Counted from the first letter of the stretch, positions 51,244-61,176 are shown. The stretch: DNA of 64,000 nucleotides from an uncultured Allofournierella sp. (GCA_944382705.1 CALWNE010000053.1:1-64000); one strand, 5' to 3'. Notes: a model not told the origin generated them from the letters alone. Numbers and translations are program-made.

Positions 51244-52155
51244 CTATGAACTGGCGGCATCCACCACAGGTTCGCTCCGCAGGGCACTGCGCAGCTGATT
51301 GCGGTATTCCTGCGGGGTAATGCCGTACATTTTGCGAAAGGATTTTACAAAGCTGCTGTAATTGGAAAAGCCGTTTTCCAAACAGGCAGCCAAAACGGGC
51401 TTGCCCGCAGCCAAATCCCGGCGGCAGTGCTGCATACGAAGATCTGTAAGATACTGATGAACCCCTTGCAGCGTGTATTCCCGAAACACACGAGAAAGAT
51501 GCTCCCGGCTTACATAGGCCCGCCGTGCCAGTTCGCTGGCGGTAAGCTCCGGGTCTCGAAAGTGTTCTTGCAGGTAGGTGGTTGCAAACACGGCCAAAGG
51601 GCTGGTGGCGGTGGGCGGACGAAGACCGCTTTCCAAAATCATCTGCCCAATGCTGAGTGCCAGCTCCACCAGCAGGCAGCGGTACATAATCTCTCTTGCA
51701 GATAAATCCAGAATGCTGGCAGAGACAGCAGCCCGTTCAATTAAGCTGCGAATGCCCCATTTTTGCACACAGTCAGCACCAAAAATCATGAGCTGCTGGG
51801 GCACGCAGGATTCTGGATCCGGCAGATTGGAGCCGTGCAGCGTTTGCCGCCAGAATGCATCGTCGATTTGAAGAATCAGCCGGTCGTAGTTGTCGTATTG
51901 GCCCGAATGCACCGTGCCAGGTGGAATAATCATCAGTTCACCTGGGCGCAGCTCGTAGCGGCTGCCGTCCACATGGTACATGGCGTGACCGCTTTCCATC
52001 AGGATGTATTCGTGGTAGGGATGAGAGTGCACCACAGATTGAAACACCCGACGGTTGGAATACCAACCGGTAATGACCTTGTCCAGCGGCAGACGCAGGC
52101 TGGCTACTTCCTGAGTGATGTTTTGGTCTGCATAGGGGGTAAAGTATGGCTGCAT
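51244..52155 (-). CDS. AraC-family transcriptional regulator
   Basis: 303 residues. The N-terminal cupin-like sugar-binding domain has VHSHPYHEYILMESG and LRPGELMIIPPGTVHSG; the C-terminal pair of helix-turn-helix motifs includes LARRAYVSREHLSRVFR and ACLENGFSNYSSFVKSFRK. AAAGGAG precedes ATG 52155. Divergent from the YcxB-TRAP-GH31 operon, so the likely local activator, with the imported glycoside or a breakdown product as ligand; that is inferred from position. Confidence 0.93.
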   Translation of the reverse strand: MQPYFTPYADQNITQEVASLRLPLDKVITGWYSNRRVFQSVVHSHPYHEYILMESGHAMYHVDGSRYELRPGELMIIPPGTVHSGQYDNYDRLILQIDDAFWRQTLHGSNLPDPESCVPQQLMIFGADCVQKWGIRSLIERAAVSASILDLSAREIMYRCLLVELALSIGQMILESGLRPPTATSPLAVFATTYLQEHFRDPELTASELARRAYVSREHLSRVFREYTLQGVHQYLTDLRMQHCRRDLAAGKPVLAACLENGFSNYSSFVKSFRKMYGITPQEYRNQLRSALRSEPVVDAASS

Positions 52156-52360
52156 AAATAAACTCCTTTGCCCTGGAATGAAATTCAGTATATCACAAAT
52201 TGCGAGATTGTGGTCACAAAAAGAAATGATTTAAACTGTTGAAATTTGATATTATTGAAACGAAGTAGACGATTCGTGTTAAAATGCACAATAAATTAAT
52301 TACAAATATAGCTATAAAAAACAAAAGTGACTGTATAAATGTGATAAAAGGAGGGCGACT
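52156..52360. promoter_or_regulatory. Divergent control region of araC-type gene and TRAP/GH31 operon
   Basis: Very AT-rich. Minus strand has a TATACT -10 near 52190. The AraC protein would be expected to bind here, but no clear direct repeats were recognised. Confidence 0.45.
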
Positions 52361-52945
52361 ATGGCTGCTTGTTACGAAGGAAGCATCTGTCACAATGAGG
52401 ACACCATTCATGATTTGTTTCGTACCCAATATGTGACCTATTCCATGGGACGGGTGATTGCCGCAGCAGCTGTGGGTGCAGCGTTAGCGGCGGCAGCTTT
52501 GTTTGCGCCCTTGCCTATGTATGCGCAAGGAATGCTGATGTTGTTTGGTTGCCTGCTGTTTGCGGGCCGGGAGTTCCCGGCGGCCCTGCGGGCGGAAGAT
52601 ACTCTGGAAGCCCGCAAGGGTGCTCTGCCCGATGTGCAGACCCGGTTTTATTCCGGCCATATGGAGGTGCAGGAAGGTAAAGCTCACAAGAAATTCCGGT
52701 ACGAAAAACTGGATCGTCTGGTACAGGACAAGAACCATTTGTATCTGTTTTTGGGGCCGGATTCGGTGGTGATGGTCGACCGTACATCGCTGCCAGAGGG
52801 ATGTGAGCAGCAGCTGATGGAGCTGGTGCAAAAGCGCAGCGGAAAACATTGGGAGCAGCCTATTTCGCTGCTTACCTTAAATCTTCGAGACTTAGTGAGG
52901 ATGCACCAAAGCAGCAAGAAAGCGGCAAAATCACGCAAAAGCTAA
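52361..52945 (+). CDS. YcxB-like membrane protein
   Basis: 194 residues. Two close hydrophobic segments (VIAAAAVGAALAAAALFAPL and GMLMLFGCLLFAGREF, residues about 31-70) are followed by a soluble part with TRFYSGHMEVQEGKAHKKFRYEKLDRLVQDKNHLYLFL-type sequence resembling the YcxB domain. The final 15 residues are Lys/Ser-rich. GGAGGG precedes ATG 52361. No terminator separates it from the TRAP genes 110 bases on. Function unknown. Confidence 0.72.
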   Translation: MAACYEGSICHNEDTIHDLFRTQYVTYSMGRVIAAAAVGAALAAAALFAPLPMYAQGMLMLFGCLLFAGREFPAALRAEDTLEARKGALPDVQTRFYSGHMEVQEGKAHKKFRYEKLDRLVQDKNHLYLFLGPDSVVMVDRTSLPEGCEQQLMELVQKRSGKHWEQPISLLTLNLRDLVRMHQSSKKAAKSRKS

Positions 52946-53055
52946 AAGTTTGGAATGGCATATACCACCAGGGGGAATGCCCAGGCGGTTTGCAGATAAA
53001 AATTGCCTTTTGAAATTTTTGGGAGGCAAGGATTGATGAGGAGGAATTGACACAC

Positions 53056-54066
53056 ATGACAAGCAAGCGTTTTGGCCTGCGTCTGGCAGCAGCCACAGCT
53101 GCGCTGGGTTTGATGCTGACCGGTTGCGGCGGCAACGGAGCAAGCACAGGAGGAGAAGGCAATGTTACACTGACCCTTTCCCATGGCTTGGCAGAAGACC
53201 ATGCAGTACACATTGCCCTGAGCTCTTTTGCGGACCAGGTGAAGGAAAAGACCGGCGGCAGCGTGAAGATTGAAATTTTTGCAAACGGTGTGCTGGGCAG
53301 CGAAACCGACAATATTACCCAGATTCGTGCAGGGGCACTGGATATGGCTAAGGTATCTGCTGCTACACTGGGCAATTTCCAGACAGAGTGGAATGTGCTG
53401 TCGGTGCCCTATGTGTTCAACGACCAGGAGCACTACTATGAGGTTATGGATGGGGAAATTGCCCACGATCTGTACCAGCTTACTGCTGAGAAGGGCTTTA
53501 TGGGTCTGACCTGGCTGGACTCTGGTTCCCGCTCCTTCTATACTGCTAACACTCCCATTCGCACCCCGGCAGACCTGAAGGGCCTGCGCATCCGTACCAT
53601 GGACTCCCAGATGGCCATTAACATGATGAACGCCTTGGGCGGTTCGGCTACGGTTATGGGCTACTCTGAGATTTACACTGGTATGCAGCAGGGCGTGGTG
53701 GACGGTGCCGAAAACAATGTTACCGCCATGCGTGACCATGCAGATGTAACCGGCTACTACTGCTTTGATGAACATACCCGCATTCCGGATATTCTGCTGA
53801 TTTCCACCGAAGCATGGAACAAGCTGGATGAACAGCAAAAGCAGATTGTGGAGGAATGTGCCCGTCAGATGACCGACGATTACAAAATTGCCTGGGCTGA
53901 GTTTGAAAATGAAGTGCTGGCTGCCGCCCAGGAAAAGAGCGTAGAGCTGGTGCGGGATGTGGATACCGCTGCGTTCCAGGAGGCCTGCCAACCTTTGTAT
54001 GAGAATCTGAAGGCAGAATCCCCCGAGGTGTACGCCTATGTGGAGCGCATCCAGACGGCTGGATGA
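53056..54066 (+). CDS. dctP: TRAP transporter solute-binding protein (DctP family)
   Basis: 336 residues. Lipoprotein signal with lipobox LTGC; then the DctP fold: LSHGLAEDHAVHIALSSFADQ, EIFANGVLGSETDNITQIRAG, the central GLRIRTMDSQMAINMMNALG (which normally holds the Arg that binds a carboxylate), and MQQGVVDGAENNV. GAGGAGG lies 11 bases before ATG 53056; TTG 53047 is too close to it. The binding protein would deliver an anionic substrate to DctQM. Confidence 0.93.
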   Translation: MTSKRFGLRLAAATAALGLMLTGCGGNGASTGGEGNVTLTLSHGLAEDHAVHIALSSFADQVKEKTGGSVKIEIFANGVLGSETDNITQIRAGALDMAKVSAATLGNFQTEWNVLSVPYVFNDQEHYYEVMDGEIAHDLYQLTAEKGFMGLTWLDSGSRSFYTANTPIRTPADLKGLRIRTMDSQMAINMMNALGGSATVMGYSEIYTGMQQGVVDGAENNVTAMRDHADVTGYYCFDEHTRIPDILLISTEAWNKLDEQQKQIVEECARQMTDDYKIAWAEFENEVLAAAQEKSVELVRDVDTAAFQEACQPLYENLKAESPEVYAYVERIQTAG

Positions 54067-54127
54067 ATAAGCCGGAAACGCTTGACCGGCCCTGTGGGCC
54101 GGGAGTTTGTGAGAGGAGTTGAACCCT

Positions 54128-54607
54128 GTGAAAAAATTTGACAAAGTATTGGATCTTGTCATGCGGTTTTTGATGGCACTTTCCATGTTTGCCCTGCTGG
54201 CAGGGGGTACCTGGCAGATTTTTACCCGGATGGTGCTCAATAACCCATCCACTGTGACCGATGAATTTTTGCGGTATGTGCTGATTTGGGCCTCCATGAT
54301 TGGCTCTGCCTACTGCTTTTACCGGGATGAGCATCTGGCATTGGATCTCATCCGGGATCGGGTGAAAGGCCCGGTGGCGGTGGCACTTCATGTGTTCATT
54401 GAAGCCATGATTTTGTTCTTTGTGTGCTATGTGTTTGTGTATGGCGGTGCAAAGCTTTCGGCGGCTGCGCTGAATGTGTCTTCGGTTATGCACATTCCCT
54501 ACACCTTCCTGTATGCGGTACTGCCGGTTTCTGGTGTGTTTATTGTGCTGGCCCGCGTACTCAAGTATGTGCAGCTGCTGGCTGCTAAAAAAGGAGGCAA
54601 TTCCTGA
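54128..54607 (+). CDS. dctQ: TRAP transporter small permease (DctQ)
   Basis: 159 residues with four membrane helices. FTRMVLNNPSTVTDEFLRYVLIW and YCFYRDEHLALDLI are typical of the DctQ domain. GTG 54128 is favoured because GAGAGGAG lies nine bases upstream; the frame opens at TTG 54119. The stop TGA shares a base with the DctM start (TGATG). Confidence 0.92.
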   Translation: MKKFDKVLDLVMRFLMALSMFALLAGGTWQIFTRMVLNNPSTVTDEFLRYVLIWASMIGSAYCFYRDEHLALDLIRDRVKGPVAVALHVFIEAMILFFVCYVFVYGGAKLSAAALNVSSVMHIPYTFLYAVLPVSGVFIVLARVLKYVQLLAAKKGGNS

Positions 54608-55923
54608 TGGTTTTACAAGCTACTCTTTGCCTGTTTGGCTCCTTCTTTGTGCTGCTGCTGGCCGGTGTGCCCATCTCGGCGGGTATTGGCATTGCATCCA
54701 TTGTTACCGCACTGTTCAGTATGCCTTCCGATATTTTTGCTCTGATTGCAGCCCAGCGGTGCTTCTCCGGCCTGGACTCCTTCTCGCTGCTGGCACTGCC
54801 TTTCTTTACCCTGGGCGGCAACATCATGAACAAGGGCGGTATTGCCCGGCGGCTCATCCGCCTGGCACGCTTGCTGGTAGGCCGTATTCCCGGCTACCTG
54901 GCCGCAACCAATGTGCTGGCCAGTATGTTCTTTGGCGCGGTGTCCGGCTCTTCGGTGGCCGCCACCTCTGCCATGGGTTCCATTCTGAGCCCGCTGGAAG
55001 AAGAGGAAGGCTACGACCCCAACTATTCCGCAGCGGTTAACATCTGTTCCGCTCCCACCGGTATTCTGATTCCTCCCTCCGGTCCGCTGATTCTGTACTC
55101 CATCACGGCAGGTGGTGTTTCGGTGGCAGCTCTGTTCATGGGCGGTTACCTCACCGGCATTCTGCTGGGCCTGTGTGTGGCTGTGCTGGCCATCTTCCTG
55201 GCAGTAAAAAAGGGTTACAAAGCCTCCACTGTAAAGGAAGATGCCTCTGCCGCCCGTATTCTGGTGGATGCCATTCCTTCTCTGCTAGCCGTTATTTTGG
55301 TAATGGGCGGTATTCTGGGCGGTTACTTCACCGCCACCGAGGCTGGCGTGGTGATGTGCCTGTACTGCACTCTGCTGGCTGTGCTGTACCGTGAGCTGAG
55401 CTTTAAGACCTTTTATGAAATGCTGGCCGACACCATGAAAAGCTCTGCCACCATTCTGTTCCTGATTGCGGCTTCTTCCATCATGTCTTATGTAATGTCC
55501 TACTCTGGCATTCCTGCTGCCATCAGCAGCGCTTTGATGGGAATTTCCAACAACCGGTATGTCATCCTGCTGATTATGAACCTGTTCCTGCTGGTAATGG
55601 GTATGTTCCTGGACCTGACCCCTGCGGTGTTGATTTTTACCCCCATTTTCCTGCCCATTGCCACCAGCATTGGCATGAGCCCCGTTCACTTTGGCCTCAT
55701 GCTCATCACCAACCTGGGTATTGGTTCCGTTACCCCTCCCGTTGGCTCCTGCCTGTTCGTGGGCTGCGGTGTGGCCAAGGTGAAAATCGAGGGTGTTACC
55801 AAGTACATCGTTCCGCTGTTCTGCGGCATGGTGGTTGCCTTGTTCCTGATTACTTACATCCCGGCCATTCCCATGATTGTACCTTATCTGTGTGGTTTGG
55901 TGGACAGCTTCTGGTGGGGCTGA
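54607..55923 (+). CDS. dctM: TRAP transporter large permease (DctM)
   Basis: 438 residues with about twelve membrane segments. FTLGGNIMNKGGIARRLIRLA, GAVSGSSVAATSAMG, IPPSGPLILYSI and PAVLIFTPIFLPIA are DctM signatures. AAAGGAGG lies upstream inside dctQ. Sodium-driven uptake is the family mechanism. The GH31 genes follow after about 100 bases. Confidence 0.95.
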   Translation: MVLQATLCLFGSFFVLLLAGVPISAGIGIASIVTALFSMPSDIFALIAAQRCFSGLDSFSLLALPFFTLGGNIMNKGGIARRLIRLARLLVGRIPGYLAATNVLASMFFGAVSGSSVAATSAMGSILSPLEEEEGYDPNYSAAVNICSAPTGILIPPSGPLILYSITAGGVSVAALFMGGYLTGILLGLCVAVLAIFLAVKKGYKASTVKEDASAARILVDAIPSLLAVILVMGGILGGYFTATEAGVVMCLYCTLLAVLYRELSFKTFYEMLADTMKSSATILFLIAASSIMSYVMSYSGIPAAISSALMGISNNRYVILLIMNLFLLVMGMFLDLTPAVLIFTPIFLPIATSIGMSPVHFGLMLITNLGIGSVTPPVGSCLFVGCGVAKVKIEGVTKYIVPLFCGMVVALFLITYIPAIPMIVPYLCGLVDSFWWG

Positions 55924-56021
55924 TAAGCTGACTTTTTAAAATGTTCTGGTTCCGGCTGTGCCCCAAGCCATGGGACGCAGCCGGAACTTTGCGTTACCGG
56001 CAAATCCGAAAGGAGTTTTCT

Positions 56022-58514
56022 ATGCATCTTTGTAAACAAATCACAGGAATGGAGCGCCGTGACGGTGCATTCCTGTTTCATACCAACTGTGCCGACCTGC
56101 TGTTGTGCTTTGTGACCGATGAAATTGTTCGGGTGCGTGTGGCTTTTGACCGCAAGCTGGAGGAGGAGTCCTATGTGCTTGCAACCACCGCCTGGCAGGA
56201 TCGCCTGGACGGCCTGTTTGAAGGGGAGCGTACCCGGGTGCAGCCGGTAGAGCCTGCACTGGAGCAGACCCAGCAGGGGTATGTATTTACCACCGGTGCA
56301 GTACGGCTGGAGCTGAGCTGCAATCCGCTGGGCATTAAGCTGTTCAACAAGGAAGGCCAGCTGCTGTACAGCGATTTGCACGGAACCCCCTACATCCTGG
56401 ATTCCAACAATCGGGTTACCCATTACAGCTCCATGGAGGAGGAGGACTGCTTTTATGGCTTTGGCGAAAAGGCCGGCCTGCTGAATAAGAACAAAACCTT
56501 CCAGCGGCAGCGCGCCACCGACGCCATGGGTTACGATGCAGAAAAGATGGATACCCTCTACAAGCATATCCCCTTCTACATCCGCCTGAGCCGCAGCACC
56601 CAGAAGGCTGTGGGCCTTTACTACAACAACTACTACGAGTCTGTGTTCAACATGGGCTGCGAAAAGAGCAACTATTGGTCTCGCTATACCTACTGGCAGG
56701 CCGATGGCGGCGACATTGATCTGTTCCTGCTGGCAGGCGATACTCTGGCAAAGGTGGTGGACAATTACACTCTGCTTACCGGCCGCCCTGCACTGCTGCC
56801 CAAGCGTGCACTAGGCTACCAGGGTTCTTCCATGTATTACCCCGAGCTGGAGCAGGACAGCGATGATGCTGTGCTGGAGTTTATTGATACCGTAAAGGAG
56901 GAAGGGTTCCCCATTGATGGATTCCATCTTTCCTCCGGTTACACCAGCTGGAACAACAAGCGCTGCGTATTTACCTGGAACACCAAGCGTTTTAAGGCCC
57001 CCAAGGCCTACTTTGCAGCCATGAACGAAAAGGGTGCTCAGAATGTGCCCAATGTGAAACCTGGCGTGCTGCTGTGCCACCCCCGTTTTGAGGAGTTTGA
57101 ACAGCGCAATGTATTTGTGAAGGATTCTGAGCAGGATACCCCTGCCGTGGGCCGCTGGTGGGGCGGTGACGGCGCATTCTGGGACTACACCAGCCCCGAA
57201 GGCCGCAAAGCCTGGAAAGAATATCTCACCGAGAGTGTCATCTCTGTGGGTACCAACTCTATCTGGGACGACAACTGTGAGTACGACAGCCTGCTGGATA
57301 AGGACTGCCGCTGTGATTTTGATGGTAAGGGCGGTACCATTGGCCAGCTTAAGCCTCTTATGAGCACCATCATGTGCAAAATTGGTGCCGAAGCAGTTGT
57401 GGAGCACGATCCCGACGCCCGGCCCTACATCGTGTGCCGCAGCGGTACTGCCGGTATTCAAAAGTACGCTCAGACCTGGTGCGGTGATAACTACACCAGC
57501 TGGAAATCCCTGCGGTATAACATTCCCATCATCACCGGCATGGGTCTTTCCGGCCAGCCCAACGAAGGCGCCGACATCGGCGGTTTCCACGGCCCTGCTC
57601 CCGATGAAGAATTGTTTGTGCGCTGGGTGCAGAACGGTGTATTCCAGCCTCGGTTTTCCATTCACTCTGCCAGCAATGATAACACCGTCACCGAACCCTG
57701 GATGTACCGCAACTCTGCGGAACTGATTCGGCAGGCCATTCTGCTGCGCTACCGCATGACCCCCTATTTGTACTCTGCCGAGTATGAGGCAAGCTGCACC
57801 GGCGCACCCATCATGCGGCCTCTGGTGTACGAATTCCAGCAGGATGAAAAAGTGTATGACGAGAGCTTTGAGTTCCTGTATGGCCGGGATATTCTGGTAG
57901 CCAATGTGCTGGAGCCTGGCGCAAAGACCTGGAAGGTGTATCTGCCCGCCGGCTGCAAGTGGTACGACTGGAACAACAACTTTGCCTGCTACGAAGGCGG
58001 TCAGACCATTGAAGTGCCGGTAGACCTGGCAACCATCCCCATGTTTCTGCGGGAGGGTGCCATTGTTCCCATGGCAGGCAACCAGCTCATGAGCATGGAG
58101 CGGGACCATATGACCGACCTGCACCTGACCCTGGCTCCCGGCGTTGAGCGCAGCTATACCCTGTACGACGATGACGGTGTAAGCAACGATTACAAGAAGG
58201 GCATCAGCCGCCGTACCCAGATTACCATGAAGGGTACTGATGTGGTAACGGTGGACTTTGTTTCCCAAGGTGAGTACACCGATTTTGTGGAGCGTGTGCA
58301 GGTAGAGATGATTCGCAAGGACCGCAGCCCCTACTGGGTGGCCCTGGGCGAGCGTCGCCTGGAGCACTTCCTCAACCGCCGCAAGTTTGAAGCTGCCCAG
58401 GAAGGCTGGTATTACAGCCAGACCAAAAAGGCAGTTTTGGTGAAATATGCAAACCCCCGCAAAGACATTACCCTCACGGTATCTTTTGAAGATTTTGATT
58501 TGATTGGCATGTAA
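56022..58514 (+). CDS. GH31 family glycosidase (first of two)
   Basis: 830 residues. TIM-barrel GH31 enzyme with N-terminal beta domain (ADLLLCFVTDEIVRVRVAFD). The nucleophile site reads IWDDNCEYD (Asp 417 the likely nucleophile; typical is WNDMNE), and the acid/base TWCGDNYTSW (Asp489). IGGFHG and the C-terminal beta domains are present. No signal peptide, so cytoplasmic. AAAGGAG precedes ATG 56022. Substrate unknown; TRAP genes upstream suggest an acidic alpha-glycoside. I exclude sulfoquinovose because the QRWR-type sulfonate residues were not found. Confidence 0.88.
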   Translation: MHLCKQITGMERRDGAFLFHTNCADLLLCFVTDEIVRVRVAFDRKLEEESYVLATTAWQDRLDGLFEGERTRVQPVEPALEQTQQGYVFTTGAVRLELSCNPLGIKLFNKEGQLLYSDLHGTPYILDSNNRVTHYSSMEEEDCFYGFGEKAGLLNKNKTFQRQRATDAMGYDAEKMDTLYKHIPFYIRLSRSTQKAVGLYYNNYYESVFNMGCEKSNYWSRYTYWQADGGDIDLFLLAGDTLAKVVDNYTLLTGRPALLPKRALGYQGSSMYYPELEQDSDDAVLEFIDTVKEEGFPIDGFHLSSGYTSWNNKRCVFTWNTKRFKAPKAYFAAMNEKGAQNVPNVKPGVLLCHPRFEEFEQRNVFVKDSEQDTPAVGRWWGGDGAFWDYTSPEGRKAWKEYLTESVISVGTNSIWDDNCEYDSLLDKDCRCDFDGKGGTIGQLKPLMSTIMCKIGAEAVVEHDPDARPYIVCRSGTAGIQKYAQTWCGDNYTSWKSLRYNIPIITGMGLSGQPNEGADIGGFHGPAPDEELFVRWVQNGVFQPRFSIHSASNDNTVTEPWMYRNSAELIRQAILLRYRMTPYLYSAEYEASCTGAPIMRPLVYEFQQDEKVYDESFEFLYGRDILVANVLEPGAKTWKVYLPAGCKWYDWNNNFACYEGGQTIEVPVDLATIPMFLREGAIVPMAGNQLMSMERDHMTDLHLTLAPGVERSYTLYDDDGVSNDYKKGISRRTQITMKGTDVVTVDFVSQGEYTDFVERVQVEMIRKDRSPYWVALGERRLEHFLNRRKFEAAQEGWYYSQTKKAVLVKYANPRKDITLTVSFEDFDLIGM

Positions 58515-58543
58515 ATCCAAACTTAGAAAGGGGACGATATAGA

Positions 58544-61060
58544 ATGCTGCTCAAACAGGTTCATAGCGTGGAAAAAATAGAGTGTGGCTACCTGGTTCAC
58601 GGTGATGCTGCCGATGCAATGCTGGTATTCATGAACGACCACATCCTGCGCATTCGTGTTGCATTTGACCGCAAATTCAAGGAGGAGTCCTATACTCTGG
58701 TGACCACTGCCTGGCCCGACCGGATGGATCAGTTGCTGGAAGGGGAGCGCACCCGCATTCAGGCTTTGGATGTGGATTGTCAGGAGGATGAAAACACCTT
58801 CACCTTCCGCACCGCTGCCGTTACCCTTGTAATGCGCAAATGCCCAATGTCTTTCCGGCTGTATGATGCACAAGGGAACCTGATTTACCAGGATTTGCGG
58901 GAACGGGCCTTTGAGCAAGACCATCTGGGCCGCTTGAGCCACTATTCCTGCGTGGACATGAAGCATGACCATTTTTATGGCTTTGGCGAAAAGACCGGTC
59001 ATCTGGATAAAAAGGGCCGTCGGCTGCGTATGTCTCCCAAAGATGCCATTGGCCACGACCCGGAGCATGGAGACCCCATGTACAAGCACATCCCTTTTTA
59101 CATTCGGGTGAACGATCAAACCAAGCAGGCGTTGGGACTGTTTTACCACAACTCTCACGACAGCGTGTTTGATATGGGGCAGGAGATTTCCGGCTATTGG
59201 GACCGGTACTGCTATTACCAGACCGATGGCGGCGACATTGACCTGTTTTTGCTGTGCGGCCCCACCGTGCCCGCCGTATTGGAGCAGTACACCCTGCTGA
59301 CCGGCCGGTGTGCACTGCCCACCAAGCAGTCTCTGGGATACTGCGCCTCCACCATGTACTATGCAGAGCTGGAGAAAAACTGCGATGAGGAAATCTACCG
59401 GGTTATTGACAAGCACCGGGCAGAGAACATTCCCATTGATAACTTCTGGCTGGCTTCCGGCTACACCAGCGGCGAGGAAGATAACCTGCGCTATGTGTTT
59501 AACTGGAACTACCGCCGTTTCCCCGACCCGGCGGGATTCTTTGCCCGCATGAACGCAATGGGCATCAATGTAATCCCCAACCTGAAGCCCGGCATTCTGA
59601 AAAACCACCCCTACCGGGAACTGTTTGAAAAAAACAGCGTGTTTGTTAAGAATGCTCAGGGTGATGGGGATTACTATGGCCGCTGGTGGGGCGGTGAAGG
59701 CCGATTCTTCGACTTTACCGGCGAGGCAGGCCGCAATACCTGGAAGGAACTGCTCAAGAAAAATGTTCTGGAACTGGGCGTGAAAACCGTTTGGAACGAT
59801 AACTGCGAAATGGACGGGGTGGAAGACCGCAATGCCCAGTGCGACTTTGAAGGCGCAAAGGGCACCATGGCAGACCTTAAAATTATGCATTCCAACCTAA
59901 TGGCCTATGTGGGCAAGCAGGCGCTGGCAGAGGTGTACCCTGGCGAGCGGCCTTACATCATCAACCGGGCTGGGTTTGCAGGTATCCAGCGTTATGCCCA
60001 GGTGTGGGGCGGCGATAACCTTACTGATTGGCGCACCGTAAAATTCAACATTGCCACCATTGTGGGCATGGGACTTTCGGGCTGCGCCAACATGGGCTGC
60101 GATATTGGCGGCTTCCACGGCGGTGCACCGGAAGGAGAGCTGATGCTGCGCTGGATTCAGAGCGGCGTGTTCCAGCCTCGGTTCTGCATGAACTCTGCCA
60201 ACGATGACAACACCGTTACCCAGCCCTGGATGTACCCGGAACACAACGACCATGTGCGGGCAGCCTATCAGCTGCGTTACCAGATGATGCCCTACCTGTA
60301 TTCTTTGATGTATCAGGCCAATCAGGACGGCACCCCTGCCATGCGGCCGCTGTTTTGGGAGTTTCCCCAGGATGAAAACTGCTACAAGGATGAGCATTTG
60401 ACCTTTATGTTTGGCCCGGCGGTGCTGGTGGCCAATGTGGTGGAGAAGGGGGCAAAGGAGCGCACTCTCTACCTGCCCAAGGGCTGCACCTGGTACGATA
60501 TGAACGACCATCTGAGAGCCTATGAAGGCGGCCAGACCATTACCGTACCGGTGGATCTGGGCAGCATTCCCATGTTCCTGCGGGGGTCTGGTGTGTTTGT
60601 TACCACCAAAGATGTGCAGCACATTCTGCGGGATACCATGCGCAGCCTGGATTTGCTGGTGGCGGCAGAACAGGATAACAGCTTTGTGCTGTACGACGAT
60701 GACGGTCATACCCAGCAGTACCAAGAGGGGGTATATTGCCGCACCAATATCACGGTACAGGCCGGCGACCGCACGGTAATCAAGTTCCGCAAGGAAGGCA
60801 ACTATGCCGATACCGTGGAGCAGGTGAATCTGCGTTTGGTAAGCAAGCAAAAGGGGGCCTACTGGGTAACGGTAAACGGCAAGCCTGTAATGCGCACGCT
60901 GGTAAAGGAAGTGTTTGACGAGGCGGAATGTGCTTGGTATTACGACCTTTCGGACCGCACTATCTGGGTGAAATACCCCAATCCCAGTGAAAAAGAGTAT
61001 GAAGTGGTGGTTTCCACCGAGAAATTCGACCTGGTGGGCATGGTGCTGGAAGAAGAATAA
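58544..61060 (+). CDS. GH31 family glycosidase (second of two)
   Basis: 838 residues and a clear paralogue of the preceding gene: nucleophile site VWNDNCEMD (Asp419), acid/base VWGGDNLTDW (Asp491), shared TDGGDIDLFLL, GRWWGGEG and DIGGFHGGAP. Differences in the substrate loops (GYTSGEEDN versus GYTSWNNK) suggest different linkages or steps. No signal peptide. AAAGGGG precedes ATG 58544 by eleven bases. Ended by a shared terminator. Confidence 0.88.
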   Translation: MLLKQVHSVEKIECGYLVHGDAADAMLVFMNDHILRIRVAFDRKFKEESYTLVTTAWPDRMDQLLEGERTRIQALDVDCQEDENTFTFRTAAVTLVMRKCPMSFRLYDAQGNLIYQDLRERAFEQDHLGRLSHYSCVDMKHDHFYGFGEKTGHLDKKGRRLRMSPKDAIGHDPEHGDPMYKHIPFYIRVNDQTKQALGLFYHNSHDSVFDMGQEISGYWDRYCYYQTDGGDIDLFLLCGPTVPAVLEQYTLLTGRCALPTKQSLGYCASTMYYAELEKNCDEEIYRVIDKHRAENIPIDNFWLASGYTSGEEDNLRYVFNWNYRRFPDPAGFFARMNAMGINVIPNLKPGILKNHPYRELFEKNSVFVKNAQGDGDYYGRWWGGEGRFFDFTGEAGRNTWKELLKKNVLELGVKTVWNDNCEMDGVEDRNAQCDFEGAKGTMADLKIMHSNLMAYVGKQALAEVYPGERPYIINRAGFAGIQRYAQVWGGDNLTDWRTVKFNIATIVGMGLSGCANMGCDIGGFHGGAPEGELMLRWIQSGVFQPRFCMNSANDDNTVTQPWMYPEHNDHVRAAYQLRYQMMPYLYSLMYQANQDGTPAMRPLFWEFPQDENCYKDEHLTFMFGPAVLVANVVEKGAKERTLYLPKGCTWYDMNDHLRAYEGGQTITVPVDLGSIPMFLRGSGVFVTTKDVQHILRDTMRSLDLLVAAEQDNSFVLYDDDGHTQQYQEGVYCRTNITVQAGDRTVIKFRKEGNYADTVEQVNLRLVSKQKGAYWVTVNGKPVMRTLVKEVFDEAECAWYYDLSDRTIWVKYPNPSEKEYEVVVSTEKFDLVGMVLEEE

Positions 61061-61108
61061 ACCCAGCACTCCCACAGCCTTTGCAATCTGCAACCAACAG
61101 TCATAAAA

Positions 61109-61150
61109 CAAAATCACCCCCGCTGCCACAAGCAGCGGGGGTAATTTTTA
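61109..61150. terminator. Bidirectional terminator after the GH31 genes
   Basis: ACCCCCGCTGC (61116-61126) pairs with GCAGCGGGGGT (61132-61142); A-run left and T-run right. Also serves the minus-strand DUF4914 gene. Confidence 0.92.
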
Positions 61151-61176
61151 TGTTGCAGCAAACAAGCTGTAATGGA

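Noticed and set aside
56811..58520. 569-codon minus-strand frame opposite the first GH31 gene
   Set aside because: Shadow of a well-supported gene; no recognisable motif or ribosome site.
56022..61060. Sulfoquinovosidase (YihQ-type) assignment of the GH31 pair
   Set aside because: The sulfonate-binding Arg/Trp/Tyr pattern expected around the active site was not found, and no sulfoglycolysis genes are nearby.
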